Source: Tubiluchus corallicola (lineage: Eukaryota; Priapulida; Priapulimorpha; Priapulimorphida; Tubiluchidae). From it: a DNA stretch of 64,000 bases. A program made the position numbers and the translations under genes. Position 1 is the stretch's first letter, and the number at the start of each line of letters is the position of its first letter. The stretch spans positions 1 through 64,000 of the forward strand of contig JAQGDQ010000068.1 in NCBI GenBank assembly GCA_030141605.1, given 5' to 3'. Of the stretch, positions 26,301 through 38,617 are shown piece after piece. Below the pieces are notes generated by a model. That model was not told the DNA's origin. It saw only the letters and a list, made by a program, of their open reading frames with translations, and searched no databases.

Positions 26301-27692
26301 ATTCACGAGTCATGCGGATTCATTACTTTCATTTTTGATCTGTATGATTGTTGACGTTATGATCTTTTTTGTCTTCATCATCTTTTTCTGTTCCGATAAC
26401 TATATGTAATTTTTGTAATTTTTGAATGTCGCTTAATACCGAAATTAAACAATATTATGTATTCAAAAAATCATCAAATTTTTATCTCAGCGTATGGACA
26501 AAAGCCACTTCGTCGACGTCAATTTTCCGCTAACAGTAGAAATTATAACAAAATAAAACAGGTGTTTCCTTATAAAGTAAAACATCATCAATGTCAGACA
26601 AGCTGTGGAATATATTAGAATGGTAATTTGACAAAATTGCACAAATGAAGCATAATGACAGAAATGTATACTTAGAATATTGAGAAAACCTATTGTAGAA
26701 ATGTTAAGTAAATATGAGTTAAGTTTTCAATGAAAACGTAATTTGTAAAATGTATAAGGTCTCTGGTGTTTTGAAGTTGCTTATCACACTTACTATAGTT
26801 AATCAGTGGTCATAAAACATTAATTGAACTCAGTATTACAGTGACACTGTGTCAAAAAACTGCACAAGTGACCTTAGACATATGTCTGTTGCCATTCTTC
26901 ATGGACCTGGCAATGGAACTCATAATGATTATTATTCTACAACTGTAGGCCTACCTCTAATTTCAGTTCTTCGCGCACAGAATCATACATGCAGCAGGCT
27001 TGCACTTCAAAAATGAGGTTAAACGTTGGCACTTAGAAATTATAACATTATATTAAGAAAATTGTATCTTGGAGTAATAGCAAACGCCGATATGTAGATT
27101 CCCGTTGTAAAAGTTTTACAATCACTTTGTCAAATTTCTTTTTTAAATAAGTCTGAGTAGTTCATTTCTTTCAGCTGAAATTAGTACGCTGGACAATGTG
27201 TAACATAATAAAAAACGTTTGAACGTTAATTTGAGGAAAAGTGGATCATTCTATAACAAACAGCAGCTTGTGACTGTGTGCACTGCGCAGATTGCTAATT
27301 TATGATATTTGTTGCTATTTTTTCCTGTTACACGAAACGAATTAAACAGAAAAAGCTAGGTGGCTCACTGCAGCCCTAAGCTAAAACTGAGCAAAAACAA
27401 AGGCAACAACAACTGCAAGAGCAAGGACTGCAGCGGACGACGGCAACAACAACGACAAATCAGTACCTCTATGGTACAGCTTGCGCAAGAAGAAATGTCA
27501 ATTACCAAACAATCTTGCAAACACTGAGCTCAGAGTTGCACTTCTAGCTACGAGTGCAATCCTATGTACTCTTGCAATATTTATAGAGCAGGCTAACCCT
27601 GTCTTGTCGTACTTCGGTTAATTTCTAAAAACTTAATTGTGTGTGGGTGTAATGCTGCTAATAGAAGTTTAAGAAATTGGACATCAAAATAG
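23350..27692. other. No gene recognised
   Basis: AT-rich. A 144-codon plus-strand frame (25206-25640) is Cys/Phe/Leu-rich from T-rich DNA and has no domain likeness. Confidence 0.45.
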
Positions 27693-27762
27693 TCAAATGA
27701 CGACGGACGAGATTTTAATCCACAATTCACGTGCGGTATTCTAACGCACTACACTATGGAAA
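27693..27762 (-). repeat. Degenerate tRNA-like sequence (possible SINE head)
   Basis: On the minus strand TAGTGCGTTAGAATACCGC resembles an A box with D-arm, and GTGGATTAAAATCTC resembles a B box. No proper acceptor stem forms, so it is not a tRNA gene. It may be an old SINE head. Confidence 0.35.
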
Positions 27763-28614
27763 TTCGTTTTAGATGTTTCAATATAGAAACGTCCATTTGC
27801 ATTGCCCTAGGTGTATGGTTGGATTATTCGTTTGTGTATTTTCATTTTTTGATTTTTGCTTGTTCATTCAGTTAATGCTGTTTTCACAGTGTGTTTTGGC
27901 GCATTCGTTCTTTAGTCAATAGATTTTTGAAATCAGACAGTAGTTTGTGTAATTGCTTTATAGGTGCTGTTGTGTTCCTTGAAAAATGCCTTGTTTTCAA
28001 AAAAAACTAGCACATTTCGTTTTTTGAACAAGGTAGTGGTTCGCTTGGTTGTGTTTGTGTGAAGTTTTTGGCTTAGAAATTACGTATTTTACAGAATTTT
28101 TGGTCGTAGATCACACTTTCCGGAAATAAGCATTACAAGCCGGAAGTCGTTTGACAGATGGCGCTGTTGTGCTTTAACATCGGCATTTCAAAACAATCCC
28201 CGAGCTAAAACCTTGGTCGAAATAACGATCCACTTCTCTCAAAGAGCTGAGCATTTCGACAAGGCTTTGTGCCTAATGAGCTTCAAGCTGGGGATGCATT
28301 CGGGGAATTTTATAACTTTCTGCTATAATTGGCATGAACAAAAGTGTGGCAGCTGCTGCTGCAATAGTACGGAGAAAATGTGTAAAACGTTTTTCTGCCA
28401 TAATTTCAATTCTCTATCCACGGATTTAACTAGAAAATAATTATCTGGTCCTCATTTTTATAAAACCGATGCGTGTATCTACACTGCTTAAAATCTGCTG
28501 ATTCATATCATTTGCTTCACTGTGTGACAACTTCATCATTTAGCTCGCACCTAATAACTCAATGCCAAAGCTGAATTAGAATTTCAAAATATTTCAGTTC
28601 AAGAACAAACTATC

Positions 28615-29086
28615 AAGAATACATGCCGCTGCCAGTTTCGGTCTCGAAGGACACCATCAGGGCCTAAAATATTCAAAAATAGAGTTAGAACAGTACCTGT
28701 AATGATTTACGATGCACTCAAAAGAAGGCGAAGAGCTAAATCCTAGAGGGTTATGCAGGTTAAATAAAATAAAATAAAGCTTTTTACCTTCCTGAAAGCA
28801 AAATAGTTGAAAGATTATTTGATTTTCGGTAAAGTAAAAAACATACTTCGCTTTATTTAAGCTGCATAACCTATAGAATTTGCCTTTTGTCATTTTTTCA
28901 CCAAAGTTCATATAATACTCATAAATTGGTTCGTATAATATCGAAATTAGAACAGACCTAATTTAACAGCATTTAAAAGCTAACCGTAAATCACTGTAGG
29001 TATTATTCTAACTTGATGTTAGGCCGTGACGGTTGTCTTTATAGGGACTGAAACTGGTAGCAGCATCATGTATTCTCAATAGATTT
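28615..29086. repeat. Inverted pair of ~100-bp modules
   Basis: The arm at 28615-28712, read on the minus strand, matches the arm at 28985-29086 read on the plus strand. Shared pieces are GTAAATCACTGTAGGTA-like sequence, AACTTGATGTTAGGCC-like sequence, then a CTGATGG...GAAACTGG core and a GCATGTATTC end. The roughly 270-bp spacer shows nothing recognisable. It may be one fold-back element or two opposed insertions of one retroelement 3' end. Confidence 0.7.
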
Positions 29087-30460
29087 TACATTGTTCGCCA
29101 AACACGGATAAAAAATAAGAGGAAATTTTTACTAAAAAGATCGTTCAAACTTATACAAAAAATAGATTAACGTGTCAGTACTAATCCAAAATTATATGTA
29201 AGAGCAGCTTTAATGATTGTGCTATGTATCAGCTAAACGAATATCCCTACATGATGCAATGCCCAAAACACATTATCCGAACTAGTTTTCCATATATAGT
29301 CAAATGTCTTATATCAAACGTCCCATATTAATGATGCATTTTGCCTGACAGACAGCAGGCGTGCATAAATCTTGTTTCCTTGAAGGAAACTTATTATGCT
29401 ATTGTGGCCTGCACTTTTCTTTTTCGAAAAAAACTGAATGCAAGTATGCAGGGGATTGTAGACATAATGTCACAGGGACGATGAGACACCAAGCTGTTTT
29501 GAAACCCTTAAATGAAGCACATACTCGAGTTGTAAATGGAGAAGCTAATACTTGTATTTCACAAGGATGACAAGTTAATTTGATGCAACATTATTTTCAA
29601 AAAATTAGGGACGTCAAAATTTCTCGAAACAACATCATCAGATATCGTTAAAATAGGACGCGTGTTTGTGTTGTATCGAGTTTCATTATAGCAGGCTGAA
29701 CAAATATCTGGAAAACGTTTTAAAGCTTTGAAAATATACAAGACACAAAAATTAACCACGTTATTATTTTTTGTAGGTTTTTGAGACATTTTCATAAACT
29801 TTGAAATTGGGTACTAATTTTTCGGAACTTTTAAATGAATAGCTTAAATTTCCGATGGACTATTCTAACCTGTACAAGTGTATATGACCGCAAAATGTCA
29901 GTTAGTGGTACTGGAAATGAAATTTACTCTTAATCACCAATTATCGATTGAGTCAAGGACATTCTTCAGAGTTTTTCTCTTAATTTGGCTCTAAAAATAT
30001 AAGCAAATTATTTCTTGTAGAAAAACATCTATAAAAAATTGCACCTATATGTTTTTAATAAGTTAAAATGGTTGGTGCATACATGATTAGGCGTTTACGT
30101 TGCTATTAGTATTAAATCTTATAATTGCACCTGTTAAAATCCAAGCTTTATTTAAAATTCAATAAGAATTAATTATGGCATCGGAAAAATATGACACACA
30201 TTTTTGACATATAAATTCTGCATCGAATCGCAGTCAAAAAAATATATCTTGGTAGTTTATTTTCTTAGTGCAATTTCATTCGGATAGGTGACGCCACCGA
30301 CATAACTGGGCTGAACTTTAGCTTCGTATGAATCTTCGTGTAGCAGCTGTTTCGAAAGACTGTTGCAGTACAACGGAAAAAAATCCTCGCATTTCGAGGA
30401 TTTTTCCTCGCAAACGTTAGCAGCGTTTCGTTTTTTCTTTGTTTGCTTGTATCTTTGCTC

Positions 30461-30461
<1 letters not shown>

Positions 30462-30523
<62 letters not shown>

Positions 30524-30564
30524 TTTTTCTTTCTTTCTTTCTCTCTTTCTTTCTTTCTCTCTTC
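30462..30564 (+). repeat. (TTTC)n microsatellite
   Basis: About 25 TTTC units with minor CTTT/CTCT interruptions. A small hairpin, AATCCTCG-CATTT-CGAGGATT, lies just before it at 30379-30399. Confidence 0.95.
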
Positions 30565-30847
30565 GTTTGTCCGGAACGAGGCGAGTCCGGATTTGAATCA
30601 TATCCAGAGCAGCGCATATACCACAGTTCCTTATATACACAAGGGCTTCATCGTCACTTTGTTCTTGTAAATGAATTATTGTAACCTCTCTTGTACATAA
30701 ATGCGTATATAGCTGTAAACGTCTGCTTAGTAAACATTAGTCTACTACTACTTACACAATTGTACGGACCACTTTATTAATTTAAACATATTTATTTTAC
30801 AACCGTTTTGACGAAACAATATTAAAACTGATACAAAGAGTCCTCCC

Positions 30848-31170
30848 ACTTTGTTAGACTTCCTTCATTTCTTCCTTCATTTCCTTATTTCCTTCCTTCC
30901 TTGTTCTTTCTTACTTACTTATTTACTTACTTGCTTACTTATTTATTTATTTTCTTACTACATACCTACTTACTTACTTGCTTACCTACCTACCTACTTG
31001 CTTATTTATTTACTTACTTTTTTACTTACTTACTTACTTACTCACTTACTTTCTTTTTTCTTTCTTTCTTTCTTTCTTTCTTGCTTACTAACTTTCGTTC
31101 ATTCGTTCACCCACTCACTCACTCATTCATTCGTTCGTTCGTTCGTTTATTCATTCATTCTTTCTTTCTC
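30848..31170 (+). repeat. Degenerate (TTAC/TTCC/TTCA/TTCG)n tetranucleotide array
   Basis: Successive blocks of related tetranucleotides: TTCC, TTAC, TTTC, then CACT, TTCA and TTCG. Open frames through it are spurious. Confidence 0.9.
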
Positions 31171-31528
31171 TCTTTGAGACATACAAGCCTGTTAAACAAA
31201 GAAATATGTTTAACAAGCAAACAAGTTTTTGAGAAGGCATTAATTAGAATAAAACGCAGAAAACCTCAGTGCTGCATAAGGTGCAGAATTCTGCAGGTCG
31301 TACAAACACTTGTTCGTAAAAAATTAAACTATTTGGTGTTTGATCGATCACAGAAGCATAGAAACGAAAGAAGGGAAAATCGCATTTTTACTAGACCCCA
31401 TTAACGGTTGCGCCTGCTATCGTAAAAGTACCAAGAGTTATGAAAAGAAATACAGGAGGTTTTACAATGAAACCAATGGAAGGAAGACGTACCTGTAAGC
31501 TTAAACTTAAAATTCACTTTAGTCTATT

Positions 31529-34263
31529 GGCAATTGTGCGCAACATCTAAGATTCTGGCATCTCACGTTAATTTTTTGTTACTCACTTGTTTTGAGGTCT
31601 TATGGGTCTGTAGTTTCTAAAAAAATATGGTGTTTTTCAAACCAGGTTCAAGGTCATTTAATGTCAAATGGGACAACACTATATGTAAAATGCGTTGAGT
31701 CAGGTTATTTAAAGTAGTCTTATTCAAACACTAAATAGATGCTAAGTGTACTGAAGCACCCTGCATTATTGTGATGGTCAGTGTAATTTCAAGGTCGAAA
31801 ATAGATTAATGCCGAAATTTTATCATATGAGATATTATACATGTTTCACTGAATAAAAGTTGTATAAAACCTTGACGTTTTGGTTGATGACTCAGTAATT
31901 GATATAGCTTGCTACAAGCTACCTGTCTGTCGTTTGTCTTATTGTTTGTCGGTCTGTCTGCATGTCTATCTGTCCAAATGATGTGTGTCTTTCAGCAATT
32001 GTTTTCGGTGTCACAACAACTATCAAATCTGATGTGCTTGTTTATCTAGTAGATTATTACTACAAAAGGCTTTTATGCCAAGCTGTATCTCTAGAGCTAA
32101 ATTACTTGCACTAATAAGACTAACATATAGTCCAGAATGAGCAATGTTCTTAAAGTCAAAAACAACAAGGTACTTTTGACCGCTACATATGACAGCATAG
32201 GCTTCGCTTTCACTGTCTGAATCGGCTTTTACAATTATGCCAGAACTATCTGCAAAGCTGTCTGCCCATGTTAACAGTGTTTTTTTATACTATTTCCATA
32301 GAATATTTTTGGTACGAGAGCAGTATGATTACTGCCTGAAGATTGCACTTGCATCTAGTTTGCTTTGCATAAAGTTGTTGCATAATTGCAGTGTACAAGT
32401 TCTATCACTCCTTTTGGTGCAGGGGCCGAGGTTGTACTGGTATATATACATAAGCACAATCGGTCCACCTATATCCACATGTGCAAGATTTGGCTTAGGT
32501 TCATGTAGATGAAGCCACAAATGGCTGATCGGCGGCCCGAAGAATATGCAGCAGAAGTGCTGCTTGGGTAGGTGGTAGTTTGTGTGCTTCTGCCTGAGGT
32601 GTTGTAAACAGTTCCGATGGGATGATTGATAAATCAGTTGTTTTGGATCCCTTTCGCCTGTATCAAATTCAACCTAATTCAACCAAAATGCAACCAAATT
32701 CTTCAAGTGCCTCAGTTATACTTGTTTCTAAAGGCAGGTGTAGTGGCTTCCCCAGTAGCGCAAAAGCATCTCTGATTTTCTTCGGGGCATTGAGCTAGGA
32801 TTCTAATACGTTAGCTTTCCCTTACCTTAAGCTAAATTGGGTCGAGTTGCATCATATATTGGTTCGATGTAGATTTTCTGCCGCTTAGCTGCATTACCTC
32901 ACAAAATTTGTGGGCACTTTCCAAGATAGACATGGGCACCTTGAAACTGCAAGAATAAGCACGTCGGTATTGGACGTCATAGCGTCGGAGTCATAATATC
33001 TACCTCCTTTCCTCATTTCACTGCATCGAGTGCGTGAAGATGAGAATGGTAAGCAGGTGACACAGCTAGTGGTATTTCTTGGTGCTTAAATTTTTCTAAC
33101 TACCTGTCAGCAAGGTAGAGAGTCATACTGTGCTTTGTCTTTGTGTTGGATATGAATTTTCGAAATGTTGATTTGATTAGTGTTTTGTCCGAACATATAT
33201 GGAATCGTTCATCTTCTGTTTTATTTCGGTGTTCTCGTGTTTGTTTTCAGTGATTTCTCAATATCATAGTGGTCAAATATGATATGCGCTTCAACACAAC
33301 CTTTCATTTTTGTCTGTATAGTTTCTTCAGATTCGTTGGTAATTGGTCACATGTCTTCATTGGTCTTGTGTTTAACTGATGTGCAAAGGCCATAACAATT
33401 ATGAGAACACGTTTTCTTGCTCACTAGTCTTGGAGTTTTCTGCTCCTATGTTCTTCTTGTGAACTCTTTTCAACTATGTGGATCAAGTTTGACTTATGTT
33501 TACATACAAGAAGGTTTTAACCTACTTGGCTCATTTCATTTAAATGCAGTCACATGCTTCCTAATGTCAATCATGAACAGCCAAACCGTTACAAATTAAC
33601 CTAACGATGAGACTTAACGTTCATAAGATATTATAGTGACCTTGACAATCATAAAAATTTGGTATTTGCTGGCCAATGTCAATACCTCAGATTGTGGTTG
33701 TCATATTCGCTGTATCTTTGATTGAGCCCAGGTTAATTAACTGATTTTAACAGAGTTTTTGTGAACTACATATAAATGAGCAATGCTTTATTATGCTAAT
33801 GTGACCTTAATCCTGGCACGACAAATGAGCAAGTTCTATTGAGAGTTATTGCATAGTGTTTGGGGATGCTTTCCAAGATATTTCAGTGAAACACTAGCAA
33901 ACTGACTACCTGTACTCCAAACTATACTTGTTTTCCTGAGATATACAGATTTTTTAGTACGACATGGACACAACTTTGGCTTTGATATGAAAATGAGCTG
34001 TCACCTCTTAATAAGTAGCATAACAATGATAAACATACTTTTCTTTAGTATTTGAAAGCCACAGTTCCAATTAAATGGATTTAAATAACTCTTATATGCA
34101 TTTCCCATGAAATATATTGAGTCCGGGTATGGTTGACATTGAAATGACCTTGAGTATGGTTTGAAAAAATGCCACCTTACTTTTTTTAAACTTCCGACCC
34201 ATAGACCTCAAAACCACCGAGTAACAAAAATTAACATGAGATTGCAGAATCTTGACGATTGCC
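31529..34263. mobile_element. 2.7-kb DNA-transposon-like element with long inverted termini
   Basis: The left 160-180 bp (from GGCAATTGTGCGC at 31529) and the complement of the right end (GGCAATCGTCAAGATTCTGC ending at 34263) align well. Shared runs include AAGATTCTG, GTTAATTTTTGTTACTC, GGTTTTGAGGTC, TATGGGTC, TTTTTCAAACCA and TCAAGGTCATTT. Further GTGACCTTGA-like copies lie inside at about 33630 and 33800. Between the termini is a minus-strand ORF relic of a transposon-associated family. The exact ends and target duplication could not be fixed by eye. Confidence 0.75.
32317..32995 (-). pseudogene. Broken ORF of the transposon-associated 'HAxTGCDT / GKGK' protein family
   Basis: On the minus strand about 105 codons in one frame (roughly 32820 to 32505) carry three internal stops. 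They read GKGKANVLE, RDAFALLGKPLHLPLE, EALEEFGCILVEL and HKLPPTQAALLLHILRA. Upstream in another frame lies SNTDVLILAV; downstream, after frameshifts, PAPKGVIELVHCN and remains of a Cys-rich tail. This order (DTDVL, the GCDT-GKGK region, ALEEF, LPPT...RA, PAPxxVLELVxC plus a Cys-rich end) is that of a family repeated in many invertebrate genomes. Its enzymatic role is not known to me. It is surely inactive here. Confidence 0.7.
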
Positions 34264-34702
34264 CCTGGGCTACTTCCAAAGTATTTCGGCGATTTCCGGC
34301 GATTTCCAAAGCCAAAACAAAAGGAAAACTAAATGAAACGATGATTGATTTACGCCATTGTAGACGACAATTTTACGGTACATAGGGCGAAACATGTTTA
34401 GCGACTGGCTTCACAAATTTTGAGCTGAAACAAAGCTAAGATTGCGATGATAGCTGAATTCGACAATGTAGGTTACAAATGCTAACAATTACAGTCGATA
34501 ACATCATATGTTAGTAAACTGGCAGAGCAGTAGATTAACATGAGACTTCCAGAAACATTTAGATCATTTGACGTCATTGATAGTGAGTAAGCGGGCTTCA
34601 CTAAATGCCACAATAGCACTCATCGGACTATTTTAGCACTCGTCTCAAAATTTTGTGCAATTACACGTACCTAAAACTTTGATCGCTATAAGCACAGCAT
34701 TG

Positions 34703-34910
34703 TTTTTCTTTTCTTTTCTTTTCTTTTCTTTTCTTTTCTTTTCTTTTCTTTTCTTTTCTTTTCTTTTCTTTTCTTTTCTTTTCTTTTCTTTTCTTTTCTT
34801 TTCTTTTCTTTTCTTTTCTTTTCTTTTCTTTTCTTTTCTTTTCTTTTCTTTTTTTGTTTCTTTTCTTTTCTTTTCTTGCTCTTTCTCTCTCTCTCTCTCT
34901 CTCTCTCTAT
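34703..34910 (+). repeat. (TTTTC)n pentanucleotide array followed by (CT)n
   Basis: About 29 uninterrupted TTTTC units to 34848, a T-run, four more units, then CT dinucleotides to about 34908. Confidence 0.96.
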
Positions 34911-37900
34911 TTTCTTAGCTTAGCCAACCTATTTTCTTGGAAATTAATAAAAATTTCGTGATGCTTACTCAAAACGTTAGACTTCTTTATGTCAAGAGAA
35001 AGCACAAACATTTTGCAACAGATGTGCTAAAGCGCTTTTATGTTGGGCTGAATTTCAGTCGTCCTCGCTACTTTCACCTTGAATGTTTCAAATGACGAAA
35101 TGATATAGCAGAAATAAACAGATTTCCGTGAATACGTAAACCAACAGTGAGAAACCATTTAAGCAGCAAAACACGCAGTTTATAGAGCATCGCGGTATGA
35201 ATGTTTAGAAGTTTCACTACCACAATTTCACGTCGCTTTTACCATTGAGCTGGTAAAAAGTAGAAGAGTAAAATTTGAAAACAACAAAAAATAATGTCAT
35301 TTTAGTGTTATAACAACTTGGTGAAAGATACTCTTTCACAGAAATTTCTAGCGAGTTTCCATTTATTTATTCGTCCGCAAGGTAAATGAACATCACACGT
35401 GGAGCAAAATTCAGTTAATGAATCAATTCATCCTGTTGATTATATTTGCATTAAAACAACATTTAGACATTTAATAGTTCAAAAGGAAAGTACCTACAAT
35501 ACTAAAGTTATTACAATACTTCAATACAATATTAATTAGGCCAAAATCTGTCAAAATCTGTTTCTGCCACCTGCGTCGTACATTTAAAAATGAATGTATT
35601 AAATTATTTCTCACAGACATGTATCCTAATTCGTCTGCCGTAATTTGTTTAAAAAGATTATCGTGACCAAATTATATGAAGGAAGATTAAATCTCTTTAT
35701 ACTAGATGCAATCGCTTCGTATAATACTTGCATTTAACGATGCAATCAGAAATAATTATATTAGTCTGTAAATTTTCTTGACGTGGATTTTATACAAGAG
35801 GTCACTTTCACGCTCACTGTAATTTCTGCTGTATTGCGATACACGTGATTTATGTCAGTAATGCTAATTGATAAAAAGAGGAAAATAACACGTATGTTCT
35901 ACATTCAATCCAAAAAGACAGAATATGATTGTCTGAGCTGGTTTCTCGAAAAAAATACGTTTTTTGTATAATTTTTCTACTATATGAAAAACAGCACCAA
36001 TTGCATTTAAACCGGGCATAATAATTTTGAGGAACGTATTTATGCCTGATTTTAAATGTAGTGACTAAGTAGTGACGTAGTTTTCCATTTAGATATTCTT
36101 TGAGAAGATTTGATAGTACTATTAGAGCGAAATATTCTACATAAATTAGTCACACTCGGTTATAGATAGTTTTAATTTGTGAGTCACTGTGTAGTTTAGG
36201 AATCTCTAAGTGTCTTTAAAGATAGTACAAACCCAAAAGTGATTAAATTTTGATACAAACTTGAAAAAGAGGAAATGTTTAAAGTTTGAATACAGTCTGG
36301 AGTTGAACCAAGGACCTTCTGTTTACACGTCAGACGCTTTAAGCCACCAAGCCAGTGTATTTCCCAATGATCAAGGCAGTCAAAAAGTTCATCCCTTATA
36401 GAGGATGTAATAATTAGTTAATGGTGTTGTTGCCAAAAATTAAAAAGTCTGTAACTTTGTCCTGCTCGTTGTAAGTACATTATTTTTTCGCTGTACTATA
36501 GCAATACTATGGCTATGGTTACAAAAAAGTACACCTGTAATTTCATCGACACTTCATTTTGTTTCAGGCGGATAACTAGATAATATTTTAATGGGAGTGG
36601 GGTTGACGATAAAATTGGGCATATTGTCACAGTGATTTGCGCGCTTAATAATCACATTTTGAGCATTTTTGTTACTACAATTGCTAAAGCTTGTTTATAA
36701 AAACTGCTAAAATGAAAATACTCAAACTCAACAATTTGAATACTAAAACTGTGCAATCAATGTGTTAACGCAAATTTTCAGGGCTCTTCTTTCGAATGAA
36801 TATAGTTTAGGTTAAGATGATGTCAGTCAAAAACTGAGTGATTTTATGTGATTTTGGTTTAGCTGCCTGCTTTTAGCTCTGTCAATCACAACCTAACCAA
36901 CGGATGGTTAGCAGTTTATTCTCATCACGGCGACTTCCCTGCGATGGTTGTTCCCTCACTTATAATTTATAGTCCAGGGTCATGTAATTATTGAAGAGAG
37001 CAGATAAAACGCATTGCAGTTTATTTGACAACTGCGCTGTCGAGAAGAAAAAGTTTGAATAAGGCACAAACGAAGTGACAGCACTCGACATTCGTTATGG
37101 CATTGTTTCACGCGTTATATTGATCATTGTAATGCAAATCATTGATCGTTGGACGTGGGCGTATTCATGATAGGCTCCCTAGTCCCCAGAACAAAGATGT
37201 TTCAGATCCTGGTATGACATCACATTTACAATGCGACATGTCCTTTGTCCTTTGCGGTGTCCTTTTTATATAATTAGGAAACAGCGCTAAACGTGGTAGG
37301 GTTTCTAAGTAGTTATTTGAAACAAATAGGCTTCAGTTTATAATCTGTTTGCTTTCTGTTGATTCACATAGAGGCTTAATAATGAATGATGTGAGTCTAT
37401 AATTATAACGCTACGGGAACAAGCGTCTTATTACAGCTAATAACAAAATTGTAAAGACACCGCTAATGAGTGTGGCGGGTGTAACCTACAATCAGCCATT
37501 TCATAGTTGTTATAGGTCGATTTATGAGTTCAGTTTGGCCTAATGGGCATATATTATTAAGGCAATGGTGTGAGGCATTTGTCATGGCGTTTCCGAATGA
37601 GGCAAGTATACCACGGTAGAACGTTGCAGACTTAGGGTACCAAAAAGAAAAAAAGTTCTGAAGATAATGATAAAAATGATTTGTAAGCTGTGTATACTTA
37701 GTTGCAGTTATGTGAATTTTATGTCAACCAAATGTAGCATTACTGGTGTATTGGTTTTCTCCGTTAACTTAGCCAATTGTACATATACAGTGTACTTCTT
37801 AAAATAAAAAATACGGCGATTTAAACTGGGAGACGTGAAGTGATGGTCACATTTCATTCTACATTTAAAATTTTTCTATTTTGAAATACAATAAGGCAAA

Positions 37901-38517
37901 CATTACAAGCTTTATGATAAAATATTGCGAATATAAATAAATGTTACTGCTGAGTGTGCTGTATTTAGCCTCCCAGTAATTAAATTTTTATTCACTGTAA
38001 CTTACCATTTGTAATTGTCGCCTTATTTGCAAATGCCTAAATGAAATTTCATGCCACACAAACACGGAGCCCAGCAGTTAACCAACTGCCGGTGATGGAC
38101 CTATAAAGTTTAATAAAACGCCACCGCTGCATGTGGGTGTTTGTCATAAATTTAGCATCGCGAATTTCTAAACGCGCACATCCTCTCAATCAAATTTGAG
38201 TGATTCTGTCTAAATGTTTACAAATAAGTTACATAATGAAGCCATATGCCGGTAACCCTTACAATGGCTTTGCTGTTCAGCTTGGACGCGGTGATGTCAT
38301 AAATCTCTCGTTAGCAGTTGGAAAGGAAGCTGAGCAATAATTTTAATGTTGTTGAAGGCGTTTGCTGGAGAAGTGGTTAGCTATACCTTTTGGCTTAAAG
38401 AATCCAAGCTCTTCAGTTTGGAAATTTGGTGATGGCTTTTTCGTGAATAAATTCTAAGGCGAATACTTATTCTATTTTTTAATTTATTCTTTAATTCAAA
38501 CACGAAGTCCACAAAAA
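34911..38517. other. No gene recognised apart from one tRNA-like relic
   Basis: AT-rich with dense stops. Only the tRNA-like sequence at 36293-36362 stands out. Confidence 0.45.
36293..36362 (-). repeat. Degenerate tRNA-like sequence (possible SINE head)
   Basis: The minus strand shows TGGCTTAAAGCG (A-box-like), TCTGACGTGTAAACAGA (anticodon-arm-like) and CTTGGTTCAACTCCAGA (B box in a 4-of-5 paired T stem). The acceptor stem does not pair. Most likely a tRNA-derived SINE head or tRNA pseudogene. Confidence 0.45.
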
Positions 38518-38541
38518 CACACACGCACGCACGCAAACACG

Positions 38542-38612
<71 letters not shown>
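38518..38612 (+). repeat. (AC)n microsatellite
   Basis: ACGC units, then about 37 pure AC units. Confidence 0.95.

Positions 38613-38617
<5 letters not shown>

Noticed and set aside
36293-36362. Functional tRNA gene
   Set aside because: The acceptor stem does not pair and the anticodon arm is irregular. A SINE head or tRNA relic fits better.
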